A stretch of 64,000 nt of DNA, taken from contig NC_087063.1 in assembly GCF_963678635.1 (NCBI RefSeq), positions 79,133,617-79,197,616 of the forward strand, given 5' to 3'. The notes beneath the pieces are model-generated. The model did not search any database. It was not told where the DNA came from and saw nothing but the letters and a program-made list of their open reading frames with translations. The translations under genes were made by a program, and so were the position numbers. Each line of letters opens with the position of its first letter. Position 1 is the stretch's first letter. Origin of the DNA: Symsagittifera roscoffensis (taxonomy: Eukaryota > Xenacoelomorpha > Acoela > Convolutidae). This document shows, piece after piece, positions 48,260 through 58,454 of this stretch.

Positions 48260-49189
48260 TTTTGGATAAAAGTGTACTTGCTTGATAAAAACGGAGTACG
48301 GAGGTCTTGCTTAGAATCAGCATCTCATGATTCTCAAGTGAGTTCCCGGTACTCCACGTTTTAAAACAAATCCAACTATAATAAGAAAACACGCAAACAG
48401 TTATTCCTAACCTGTGGGTTCAGGTCGATTTTCTGGTTTCAGTAGATAGATACACGTAAAAATATAAGATAAATAGACGCTGTAAATATATAAGACAACT
48501 AAATTCAGATCACTTTTTCAAACTGCATGTGCTAAAATATGTATATATATGACACAACATTCTCATAACAACAGTAGTTTATTAAAAATGTGAAAAAACT
48601 GATCAAGTTTTGAACAACCGTGACGATTTTCATTTGTGTTCTAGAGAACATGCTGAATCGATTCGCCATGATTCTTTTAGTGCAGAACAAAGCTTCATAT
48701 ACTGTGGTTTTTTTTGTACATCAGATGTAATCAATTTAGCGTGCGTTGTAGAAAACAAATGAAAATCGTCACGTTTTTCAAAGTTCGAGTGTTTGCTTGT
48801 TGCTTTATTAACTTAGTACAACTCCATAGAGTGCTTTATTTGCTGTTATTAAACCACACGTTTATGGACTTTTGTGGCGAGTCAAAAGACTTTATTACAA
48901 AAAGTTTAAACTATCTTTGTTAAGTCTTTCAACCACAAAAAAAATTAATAAACGAGTGGCTTAAAACAAATAAAGTGCTCATTTGCATTAAGCGAGAGAG
49001 CAGGCTTACAACAGCTGAATTATGCCTTGGACTAATTTAATAAAGCAATAAATAAGCAAACACCTGAGAAAATACCTCTAGAAGTAGATAGTTATTTGAC
49101 ATTTTCTGAACGAGATTTGGCGCACGCTGCTTTGAGTTATCGTTCCGTTTCAAACGCTCTCCGCTCCAGATATATGAAATTGTGTAATA
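48260..49189. other. Flank of the minisatellite, no supported gene
   Basis: Short ORFs only; nothing recognised. Confidence 0.4.
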
Positions 49190-49395
49190 AGAATTTTTTC
49201 CATACTTTGAAATTGTATGATGAGCATTTTTTCCAAACTTGAAAGTTCAAAAAATTTGTGTTTTGAAATTTCGTGTCTCAACCCAAACACTAACCAAGGA
49301 TTTTTTGTCATGAGAAAACCCAGAGTGTAACTGGTAGTTTCCACGCAGATACACTGCATTTGGTGGTTTTAGCCATAAAAGTTCATTTTAACATT
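49190..49395 (+). repeat. Direct repeat, right copy
   Basis: Counterpart of 43858-44050: CATACTTTGAAATTGTATGA, CCAAACACTAACCAAGGATT, TTCCACGCAGATACACTGCA, TTAGCCATAAAAGTTCATTT. About 5.3 kb from the left copy and symmetrical about the minisatellite. Confidence 0.7.
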
Positions 49396-49997
49396 TTCAC
49401 ATGGAAATATATACCAAAAAAGTAACTTTTTGAATATGGCTAGATAATTTTTAACTTGAGAATTATATTGGTTGAGAAAAAAGGCCTGTTTTTCTACAAA
49501 TTTATTTTTATCTTAGCAAATGAAACAAAAGATAATAATCGTGTTTACAAAAAAAAAACTTTTTCATGTAGTTTTTGGGTTTTTTTGGGTGAGAAACTCA
49601 TCCTGGACTACGTTATAAACACAAAAACAGCAAATTTGGCATGCAATTTTTTTTTTTCGTGAAATTATTATTTTGGCAAAAATGCAAATTAGCAGCCAAA
49701 AAAGGAATTAAAATTTTTTTACCTCAAATTTTTTATTTTGCTTATGAAAAAATTGCATATTATACAATTTTCATATTTGAAAACTTTATGACAAGCATTT
49801 TTGTGACCAAAATTAAATTATTTGTTTGATTGTCAATATGCCCTCTATCATATTTTTTGGAGATTTTTGGAAATTTTATTTCTTCTATAACGAAATGATT
49901 ATTTTATAATTTTCATACATGAAAATTGTATGATAAACATTTTTTCTAGAGACTTCATATATGAAATTGTATGATAAGCATTTTTCTTCTATGGACG

Positions 49998-52198
49998 TCA
50001 ACCCGGGTTCTTGCACATCTTGATTCTTGCTCTGGTTGTCTCCTTGATGACTGTTGGTCCGTCAATCACCACGTCCATATCATCAAGAAGTGATTCCAGG
50101 AATAGAGTCTCTTGAACCGCTGCTGCCATTGCGTGGTATTCAGTGGTAGAAATGGCTGACTTTGGTTGCTTCCTGGTGTTCCAACTGATTGCTGCCCCTG
50201 AACTCTGCAAGTGAAAACTGTATCAAGTCGTTAACTTTCTATCATCCACATCTCCAAAACACCCAGCATCTGTGGATTCAAAGAATTATATACCATAAGC
50301 GTCCTTGGTTTAGCACAGCTCCTGATCTCTGGTTCCTCTCAGGTAACGAGGAATTCTCTTTGCACCAACCCAAAGCACCCTTGTCGGTTTCTCTAGGACA
50401 AAAATGATCACACAATGCCTCATACCTCAATCTTCATGAACACTGCCTCTGCTGACCCTGCTTCAGGGCAGTGCTTTTTCGACAGTTCTGCGCTGATGTC
50501 CGCTGGTGTACCCTTTGGTTCGCAGTTATCAGGGACAAAGCGCTCCAAGCAGTCACTAATGTAGCGTAATTGAATAACAGTTACGAACCCAGATGACTGT
50601 TTGACCTGAATTCCCAGTAGCCAGGACAATGAGCCTGTGTCATCAATCTTGTATTGTTCAGAGAAACGAACCCTCATCTCGTCAACTTCGTTTTAGAGTC
50701 TGCACGCAATAATGATGCCGTCTACCCAAAACAGCACATGCATCATTGTATCGTTTTTCCCCCTCATTGTAAGAAACAAGTCGTTGCTGCTTCTATAAAA
50801 CTTTTCCTCCAGTAGGAAAAAGCTCAGCCTCTGGTACCAGTCTCTTTCTGCCTGTCGCAGCCCATATCAACTTCGTTGTAGCAGACACACCTGGTTGCCA
50901 CCGACGCTGAACCTCTCCAGCTGCTCCGTGCGCACTGTTTTTGTTAGAGGAAATTTTCGGAAGGCTGACTTCACATCCATTTGATTTTGATGAAGTACAA
51001 GATCTTTTTGTGCCCCCAAAGCCAGTAGTATCCTCTTTGTTTCGGGTTAACAGGTCGCAGCAAACGTCTCAATGAAGCCAACTCCTTCCACTTGCATGAA
51101 CCTTTTCACTACATATCGGGCTTTGAACCGCTCCACCTGACCCATTGCATCTTGCTTAACAGCAAGGACCCATTGTCCAAAAATAACCTTGTGAAATCGT
51201 GGTCTATCGACCAGTGTCAAAGTGCCCATTACTTCTAAAGAAATTAGCTCTAAAGTCATGGCTTCCAGCCACTCCTCCTTTTCGGGTTCAGGCATTGCTT
51301 CTGATCAGACCCAGGGCGCTTGGAATCCAGTCACTGAGCCATGGTTATAAGCCAGTCTGTATCAAATGGGTGAGTTCTTCGTCCTAATTGACCTCTGCAC
51401 GGGATGTTCAGTAGAATGTGAAACTATTGCTTCCTCCTCGAACTGATATTTTTCAGTAGCCCACACTGAATCAGCAGTATCACCTTCAATTGGTGTGCCT
51501 GGTGCTTCGTTGGTGCTTGGTTGCTCATTATCAATGCATTACTGAATTGATAGTTCCAGGGCTTGCAAGGGCTCACTATCAACCATCAAGTCATCTGGAA
51601 TGGCGTCCTCATTAAAAGTCACATTTCATGCTTGGGTACGTCGTCTTTTCTCTAGATCCATCAGCAAGTAGAATTTGCTCTCATCATCGTAGCCGATGAA
51701 CGTGCTTTTCTTACCCTTCGGATCCAATTTTGCCCCTGTTGCCTCAATCCAGGCAACCGAAAACACGTAAATAGCTAGTTTTCCAAATTGCATCTCCGTC
51801 GATGAAAAGCGTTTCTCATTGGTGGATGTGAGTCACAAGTTGCAATTTCTCACAACTGTTGACATTGCTTGCAACCAGAACATCTTCGGTAGCTTTGCTT
51901 TAGCTAGCAGACATCGGGTCATCTCGGTGATCACTGTGTTCTAGCTCTCTAATAAACCATTCTGTTGAGGAGTATTAGGCACAGTGAATTCTTGCTTTGC
52001 CTGGGATTTTCTACAAAATATCCTGAATGAAATTGATCATTAGTCACCTCCATTCCAGTTTGCGGGCAATTCAGTGCTCCATGCTCAGCCACAAAAACCT
52101 GGAACTTCAGTGAGCCACACTCTTCTTCACCATTAGTGATGAAACTGCTTAGTTGTGATTGGTTGAAAACTTTTCTGGAAATATCTAGAACTTTCAAA
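49998..52198 (-). pseudogene. Ty1/copia pol remnant (integrase, RT, RNase H)
   Basis: On the minus strand, in family order. Integrase tail: FQVFVAEHGALNC (about 52100), a region that in another frame resembles the usual TPQQNG block (about 51960), and a YLRVFGCLD block (about 51760). RT start: EEWLEAMTLELISLE then DAMGQVERFKARYVVKRF (51295-51047). Later RT: MRVRFSEQYKIDDTGSLSWL, LGIQV, LRYISDCLERF (50677-50420). RNase H: AISWNTRKQPKSAISTTEYH (50210-49998), ending at a KNPG followed by TGA exactly where the inverted repeat begins. The YVDD region (about 50700-50760) and the RT middle are frame-broken. No LTRs are visible. Both ends are cut abruptly, at 49998 and about 52198. Confidence 0.85.
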
Positions 52199-52202
52199 GG
52201 AA

Positions 52203-52364
52203 TGACGTCATTATCATAAAAGGAAAAATGCGTGGGTGTTCACGTCACTTCTATTCATAGAATGACGTCATTACCAAAAAAAAATTTGCATTGGTGATAC
52301 GTCACTTCTAAATATAGAATGACGTCATTACCATAAAAGGAAAATTGCGTAGGGCGTGACGTCA
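52203..52364 (+). promoter_or_regulatory. Array of CRE (TGACGTCA) sites
   Basis: Three repeats (period 57-60 bp) of a unit with TGACGTCATTACCATAAAAG at its left and ACGTCACTTCTA at its right. Perfect TGACGTCA palindromes are at 52203-52210, 52263-52270, 52320-52327 and 52357-52364; half-degenerate ACGTCA sites are at 52242-52247 and 52299-52304. TGACGTCA is the consensus for CREB/ATF bZIP proteins. The array ends 149 bp before the ATG of the 195-aa ORF, a normal promoter distance, and starts where the copia remnant stops. Confidence 0.75.
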
Positions 52365-52513
52365 CTTTTTTATTGGCTACATGAATTTCTTTGAAACTAA
52401 TTAGACTCTAAATAACTAAAAATTATTTACGGTGATTTTTACTACAAAATACTTTAAAAATGATAAAAACAATTCGAGTTTTTTAAGTTTCTTCATATAT
52501 TTCAGTAAGAAAA

Positions 52514-53101
52514 ATGTTTCCATCAAAAGCGTTTTCAATGTCTGAATTGAACATTTATCAGATTTTCAATTTGAAGTACTATAAAAAACTACAAGAGTGG
52601 TCGACAGATGAAGTTGATGGAGATTGTATTAGATTTAACTTGTATAGAAACACAGAAAATTCATTAGTTTTGTTAAAAAGATGGAGAGAAGATTACAAAA
52701 AAGAAGAGTACTGCCAGATTTATCAACAATGTTTTTATTTAGAAGAGTTAACTCAGATTGAGTGGTCGATCAGTAAAAAACAAAACAATGGAAGAGCCTA
52801 TGAAACAAAAATTGGAGATAAGGAACATCAATTCGATTACTGTTTTGAATTTGATACAAATACAAAATCCAGATTCGTCAGAATATTTTTTGATCGTTTA
52901 TCCAAATTTAATAGACTTCCGGTTGTTTATACTACAATATACCAAAAAGAAAACGATAAAAACGTATATTTTGGTAATTTCTTTTTTCACTGGTTAGAAA
53001 TAGCAAAAATCGAAAAAATTTTGATCAAAATTTTAAAATTTGAATTGAATATCGAAAAAAAACAATATAAACTAGACAAGAAATCTCATTTATCCCACTA
53101 G
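52514..53101 (+). CDS. 195-aa orphan protein
   Basis: Intron-free ORF starting at ATG 52514 (AAAAATGTTT context) and ending TAG. Rich in Lys, Phe, Tyr and Ile. Predicted by eye to be soluble and mixed alpha/beta: KYYKKLQEWSTDEVDG, an acidic-basic LLKRWREDYKKEEYC helix, several Cys (near residues 33, 66 and 72), EWSISKKQNN, then YTTIYQKENDKNVYFGNFFF and a basic tail. No signal peptide or membrane segment. No family is recognised. It is much longer than flanking chance ORFs, sits behind the CRE array and has the same orientation as the zinc-finger gene downstream. Confidence 0.6.
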   Translation: MFPSKAFSMSELNIYQIFNLKYYKKLQEWSTDEVDGDCIRFNLYRNTENSLVLLKRWREDYKKEEYCQIYQQCFYLEELTQIEWSISKKQNNGRAYETKIGDKEHQFDYCFEFDTNTKSRFVRIFFDRLSKFNRLPVVYTTIYQKENDKNVYFGNFFFHWLEIAKIEKILIKILKFELNIEKKQYKLDKKSHLSH

Positions 53102-53324
53102 GGTATCAAACGTCAAATCTTGGTTATGTTGGATAAATTTGATAATATTTATTGATTAAGAAGTTTCATAAACATAGTCTGGTTCTGATCTACAAAGTTT
53201 ATAAAAATCTGTGATTACTTCATTATGATTGGTTATTAACACAAATAATGTCTGTGAAAGTATCCTCAAAATCTACAAATTTTAAAGAAGTTGTTAAAAA
53301 TTCATGAGAAGAAGAGCTCATTCT
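53102..53324. other. Spacer between the orphan ORF and the CCAAT array
   Basis: Contains one extra GATTGG at 53227-53232, out of phase with the array. No poly-A signal was clearly seen. Confidence 0.4.
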
Positions 53325-53546
53325 GATTGGTTGACATTAAATTTCTTGAAATCTTTATGAATTTTAAAGCTCAATTCTGATAGGTTGACATTGAATTTGC
53401 AGAAAATTACATGACTTTTGAAGCTCAATTCTGATTGGTGGATATTGAATTTTTAGAAAAAATAATGACTATTGAAGCTCGATTCTGATTGGTTGATATC
53501 AGAAAATATAAAAGTTTCCTTGTAATTAATGCTCGATTCTGATTGG
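53325..53546 (+). promoter_or_regulatory. Five CCAAT-box repeats at exact 54-bp period
   Basis: The core CTGATTGGTTGA (ATTGG is CCAAT on the other strand) starts its GATTGG at 53325, 53379 (GATAGG variant), 53433, 53487 and 53541. Each is preceded by AGCTC.ATT and most are followed by a TTGAATTT block. CCAAT is the NF-Y site. The array ends 219 bp before the ATG of the zinc-finger gene. The exact period, despite sequence drift between units, suggests helical phasing matters or recent tandem duplication. Confidence 0.75.
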
Positions 53547-53764
53547 TTGATACTTTTAAAAACTCCTTGGTTAGATTGGATGATTTTTATTTCGGCTAGG
53601 CTAAATAGCATATCCATTCTGATTTTCTTTCTCGTTAAAAACAATTGGTTAATAAGTTTGCTGTTTTTATTTACTTTTATTCTTTTTTTGAGGCTATTCA
53701 ACTCACCTTATCTAAAAACTTGGTACATTTCAAATCTCCCATTTAATTTTTCATTAGTATTGAG

Positions 53765-54239
53765 ATGTCGTCACTCAATAGAAACGAAAGAGGTGCATGT
53801 CTTGAATGTGGCAGGGAAAAAACTCACAAAGATGCATCACGACATCGCAGAACATGTGGTGTTTTGAAGTGTTCTAACTGTAATTTTTATACTTATAGCA
53901 GCGAGGAACTCGCTAATCATTTCAAGAAGAAGCATTATCAAGATAATGTTAAATTATGTGCTCAGCATTCTCCAAAATCACTTCAAGAGAAGGTGAAATT
54001 AATAATTTTTTTTAAAAACATAGAAATCACTATGATTATTAGTTTTTACTGATTTTGAAAGGTATCAGCAATTGTAACAAATCTAGTCAAAAATTATAGT
54101 GTTTTCATTAAATTACCTGATTTGTCATTTATTTTTCTATTCAAAGGTTTTGATTGATGTTAAGGACAGCAAAAGTCGAGTTCAAATCGTCGTGAAGGTT
54201 TCCATGGAAATCGATCCGAAAACTTTTAATCAACAGTAA
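53765..54239 (+). CDS. Small spliced zinc-finger protein, 106 aa
   Basis: Exon 1 53765-53992, intron 154 bp (AAG|GTGAAA ... TTCAAAG), exon 2 54147-54239; both junctions are phase 0. Exon 1 carries a C-x2-C-x11-H-x3-C finger (CLECGREKTH...HRRTC) followed directly by a classical C-x2-C-x12-H-x4-H finger (CSNCNFYTYSSEELANHFKK...H). Exon 2 adds VLIDVKDSKSRVQIVVKVSM, a beta-rich tail, and ends at TAA. The unspliced frame runs 20 codons into intronic low-complexity sequence, which supports the splice. Likely a nucleic-acid or protein-binding adaptor. The donor is weak (GTGAAA). No family is named with confidence. Confidence 0.65.
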
Positions 54240-56990
54240 AAACTCCCTTGGTTGCAAGCTTGCGGAGACTTTGTTGTGATAAATTTGTAGTAGAGTGCAT
54301 AACATTTGCTAATGAGTATTTAGGTATGCGCCTAAAAATTAAAAAACTTGGATATTTGGAAAACATCAACCAATTGAAAGGTTTTTTGTAGTTACTATTT
54401 TAAAGTTTTCCTTGTTTAGTGCTTGTAAAAGTGTTCATGGAGAAAAAATCATGCAGATAAATTGGTTTAAATTATTAAGAATTATGTTTTCTGTTGTTTG
54501 TTTTTGATGATTTCAGAAAAGAAAATGATAAATGACCTGGAAAAAATGTATATTTTGCTAAACTTTGAAAGTTTCAAGATAATGATTTACATCATTCGAA
54601 CTAATAATTTAGTCTAAAAGAGAAATTCAGATTTAAAACATCATTATACAGTTATGAGGTTGAGAAAATCCTTTATGGTGTTAATTCAGCTTCGGATTAT
54701 TGAACGTTTGTTGAAACGATACATTTTCCCATCTAAAATTCAACTTTCAAGTAAAACTTTGCCAAATTGGATTCATTTGGTAGATAGTACATGAAACAGA
54801 AACTGAGAAATTGCTAAAATGTGATAGAAACTCAATTTATTCCTTAGGAGTTTTGAGACAATTTTACTAAAATTTAGCTTAAAAAGTATATCTTGAGAAA
54901 AAATCCGATCTAAAAATTTTCAAAGTCTTATATTTATGCGTAATTCGTTAGAAACAATTGTTATCATTTGATATATAAGGTTTTTTATATGAAAGATCAA
55001 ATGTTTTGAGGATAGTTTTTGTGAAGCAAACCCAATTCGACATCTTTTGGAAGAAGATATATAAAGCATCAATCAAAAACTTGCTCTCAAGATCTGCATT
55101 TCCTTGTTATATACAATACACAAAACTACATACATACACAATACTACATAGAATACACAACACTATATACAATACAATACTACATTTTTAATACGTAGAG
55201 TTTTTTTTCTTAAAAAAAAAGGAAAATAACACAATTATTCCAGTTTGCACCTTGATTTGCTTAGCTAAATCAATTTTTATCGCTCTTTCAGAAGTTTTTA
55301 TATTGTAGATGTTAGGAACTAGGTTCTCTTGCGCATGTCCGGAGATTTTCAGATCATAACTAATAGAGCTGCTCCTAATTTGTTCTTAGATCGTAAAAAT
55401 ACAACTTTATATTCTCATTTTGCACATATCTTTTTGAATGCTTTAACTAGCACCAATTTTTTCTCACTTGGATATTTTTGAGAAAATTTCCGTCATATAT
55501 TAATAAAAAAAAGCGAGTTAATAACTATTTTGCAAGAAAAATGATAGTTATTGATCCCAAAATGTGTATTTTTGCTTAATTAGTTTACAATAGCAACTGA
55601 ACAGGGGAACCTTGAGGAAGATATTAACATTTTTTTTTGTAATAATCATACGGTATCAGTTCTAATTTCATCTCTGCCAGCAAATTGTTCGTTCAATTGA
55701 TACTATTGTCCTTCTAAATTCTCCAGTTTTGACTAAATTTTCTGGTAAAGTGTGTTCAATAGCGAAAACATGTATTAAACAGAAAGCAAGAATAACTTTA
55801 AAACATGGAAAAACTCTACGGAAAATCTTGAAAGTTATGTTGCAGAAGCAACAGAGAGATAATCATCAGTTATGAAGAAGTTTTTGTTGAATTTGAGCCA
55901 AAATCGAAAAAATTTTTAAGAAACATTTATCCTATTTTAAACAATTTTAGCAATAAACTGTTCATTTTTATCAATAATCTGAAATTTCTAATTTCTCACA
56001 AGTTGTAATTTTTGTAAAAATTTGGGTAATTCAATGAGAAAAAAAATGAGGAGGAGTTGAATCATGGAGTTTGATTTAGAAATTTCATAGAATATTGCCC
56101 TTAATGTTCATTTGAATTGAGATTCCTAAAAATAATCCCTGAACTGGACAAACAAAACAGTTAAAAACCAAAATAAGTGGTTCGAAATGGAAAATTTCAT
56201 GTAAATTTGATTAATTTTCATTTTACCTTCTCGAAAATTACGACTAATTTCACTGTTTTCCGGAAGTTTCAATATTGATTCTGCTATTTTTCAGTGTTTA
56301 GAGCATTGTATAACCAAATACTTAGCTCAAATTAAGGTAAACTTCATTGTATTTCAATATTTTGAGAAAAAACTGTGGAAAAAGTGATTTTTTTATTCAA
56401 AATTTTGTATCATTGTCTCAACATAGTGCCAATTAAAATACAGTCTTAGCTTATTTTTAAAATCTATACGTTAGAGTATGTATAAAATTAGATCAAAAGC
56501 AACAATACATTAGCCAAAATTATGAGATGTCTGCAAATTTTTCCAAAAACTTGAAATTTTTGCAATTTTTTCCAAATACTTGAAATTTTTGCATTTTTTT
56601 CTCAAAAACATTGAACTTTTTCGAAACTTCATTAGTTTTCAGCATTTTTTCAAGTAGATAGAAAAAATATTATCTAATAAATTAGGTTAAATAATAGCTA
56701 ATCTTATCGTGTTTTGAACTTTTTCGAAACAATTTTTTTGATAAAAATTCCAAGTTTTTGCACAAAAACTCTTACCATTGACTTACCATGCACCAAAAAA
56801 ACTAAATACAAAACCTTAATTCTACACGTAATTATCAATTAATTGTTCCCAATTAGATAACGCGCGCCGAGATTTTTGCAAACAAAATAGACAAAAATAA
56901 AAAAAAAATCGTTTTTCTTTCTCTTACAATCACACTGAAACCTTACCATCGGTATTCCCTATCTTAATACATTGAAGACTCTATACCCAA
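54240..56990. other. AT-rich region, no gene recognised
   Basis: No coding-like frame. A simple TACA/ATAC-rich tract is at about 55105-55190. Otherwise nothing. Confidence 0.45.
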
Positions 56991-57002
56991 TCTTAATACA
57001 TA

Positions 57003-57090
57003 GCATGGCGGACCGGAAATCTATAACGTATCTTAACACATGGGGTCCGCCATGCACCCCTTCCCCCCCCCCCCCACCCCCCCTTCCCCC
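57003..57090. repeat. 12-bp perfect palindrome next to poly-C tract
   Basis: GCATGGCGGACC (57003-57014) and GGTCCGCCATGC (57044-57055), loop 29 bp, followed by a roughly 30-bp C-rich run. The word ATCTTAAYACAT occurs three times (about 56961, 56991 and 57030), the last within the loop. Confidence 0.75.
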
Positions 57091-57159
57091 CTTCGCACCA
57101 CTTGCGATACAACACAAACATAAAAACATAATTTGAAAAAAAATTTAATTGTTTAAAAA

Positions 57160-57340
57160 AACTACGTGAACCAAAATTTTTGTATGTCTCGATAAAAAAC
57201 AAGTAGGGGCCCAGCTAAAGCCGGGTATATGTTTTTGATATTAAATGATTTTGCTATACTAATGCATCACCAAAAATAAGATTTCAAAAGTTGGACTTAG
57301 CCCAAAACCCCAGCTGTTTCTCTACTAAAATAAGATAGAA
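57160..57340 (+). repeat. Dispersed repeat shared with 45150-45340
   Basis: GTGAACCAAAATTTTTGTAT, CAGCTAAAGCCGGGTAT and AGCCCAAAACCCCAGC match GTGAACCAAAATTTTCGTAT, CAGCTAAAGCTGGAGG and GTCCAAAACCTTAGCGC near 45160-45290. Confidence 0.6.
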
Positions 57341-58454
57341 GAGTAAAAAACTTTGAAGTATTCAACTTTCGCAAGGAGATAACATTTCTCTTACAGGCAA
57401 GTAAGGAGTCGCCGCTTCTGCAGGAAAAATTATCGCAAGCAGTTTTTTCAATTGAACTTTTTCATTTCAGATTTGATTGTGTAAATTTAAAAAGCAGATT
57501 GTGTCCGCATAAGCAGAGAACAGTTTCTCAATTGAACACAACCGGCGAATTGGCACGGTAGTTGTCAATTTTCCGAAAAAATCAAAGATTCAAAACATTG
57601 ACTTATTTGAAGGCCATAACTGTTTTCCCAAATAAACTGGGCATAGCCAATTTTAAAAGAATGATTTCAACAACCTGTTGCTTCGATTAAACCTATGATA
57701 TCGGTTTTGGCATGACAGTTAGCAAGAAAACTCCAAAAAAATGTCAACAAATCAAAATTTTGACATTTCCGAGAATCATAGTTTTTTGTGTGAAATAATA
57801 GGGCAGCGCAAAAGGGATTCAAGCAAACAGTAATTTCGATCAAACCCGAATTCTCAGACTTGAGAGCATTTTCTCGAGAAAAGTAAAAAAACTTTAACAA
57901 AAAACGGTCAAAAAATAAAATTTTTGAATTCTGCCCTTTTGGTATTCTCCTAAGCCGAACTAAATTGTACGTACAATTTTAAGGAATACTTACAATTTCA
58001 AAGAACTTATCGTTATAAGTTTTGTGCTTGAAAATAAAATTTTCATTATAAAATCATTCTCAGAAGTGCTACTCGAAACTGGCAGGAAAAGGTTCAGACC
58101 GAACAAGGGCTCCAACGAGATGATTTCATATCGATGGGCATCTGGTCTGAATTTATCAATTTGTGCCAGATCATTTTGATGCAGTGGCCATGTTCGTAGT
58201 GGTCAAGAGACCTATAATTGTATTTACAATCTGTGAAACATGACGTTACAAGAGGAAAAAAACGATTCGCTCATTGAGCAGAATAATTTGGCACAAACGT
58301 TGTACTGAATCGGCTGAGAACTCATTAAGAATCAGCACGCTTGTTATGATGATCTTCTTAGCTCACTTCAAAAGTTCATTAGACAAAATTGAAGAGAAAA
58401 ATAGGCAAGCACAAATAACTGAAAGATAATATTAAATTAACATTGAAAAACTTG

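Larger units (their letters stand above)
43267..50008. mobile_element. 6.7-kb segment bounded by inverted repeats
   Basis: Left end ACCCGGGTTGACAGAAAATG continuing to TTATCATACAA (43267-43298). Right end (49967-50008) reads, on the minus strand, ACCCGGGTTGAC, ten extra bases, then AAAAATGCTTATCATACAA. Further TATGATAAGCATTTTT-like words are scattered just inside both ends. Inside lie a direct repeat pair, a TAATCGATTATA cluster, the 30-bp minisatellite and a possible two-exon gene. No transposase and no clear target-site duplication were identified, so a mobile origin is an inference. On the right the copia remnant stops exactly at this boundary. Confidence 0.45.

Noticed and set aside
53529-53867. 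112-codon hydrophobic ORF as a membrane protein
   Set aside because: It overlaps the CCAAT array and the start of the zinc-finger gene in another frame; its composition follows T-rich DNA.
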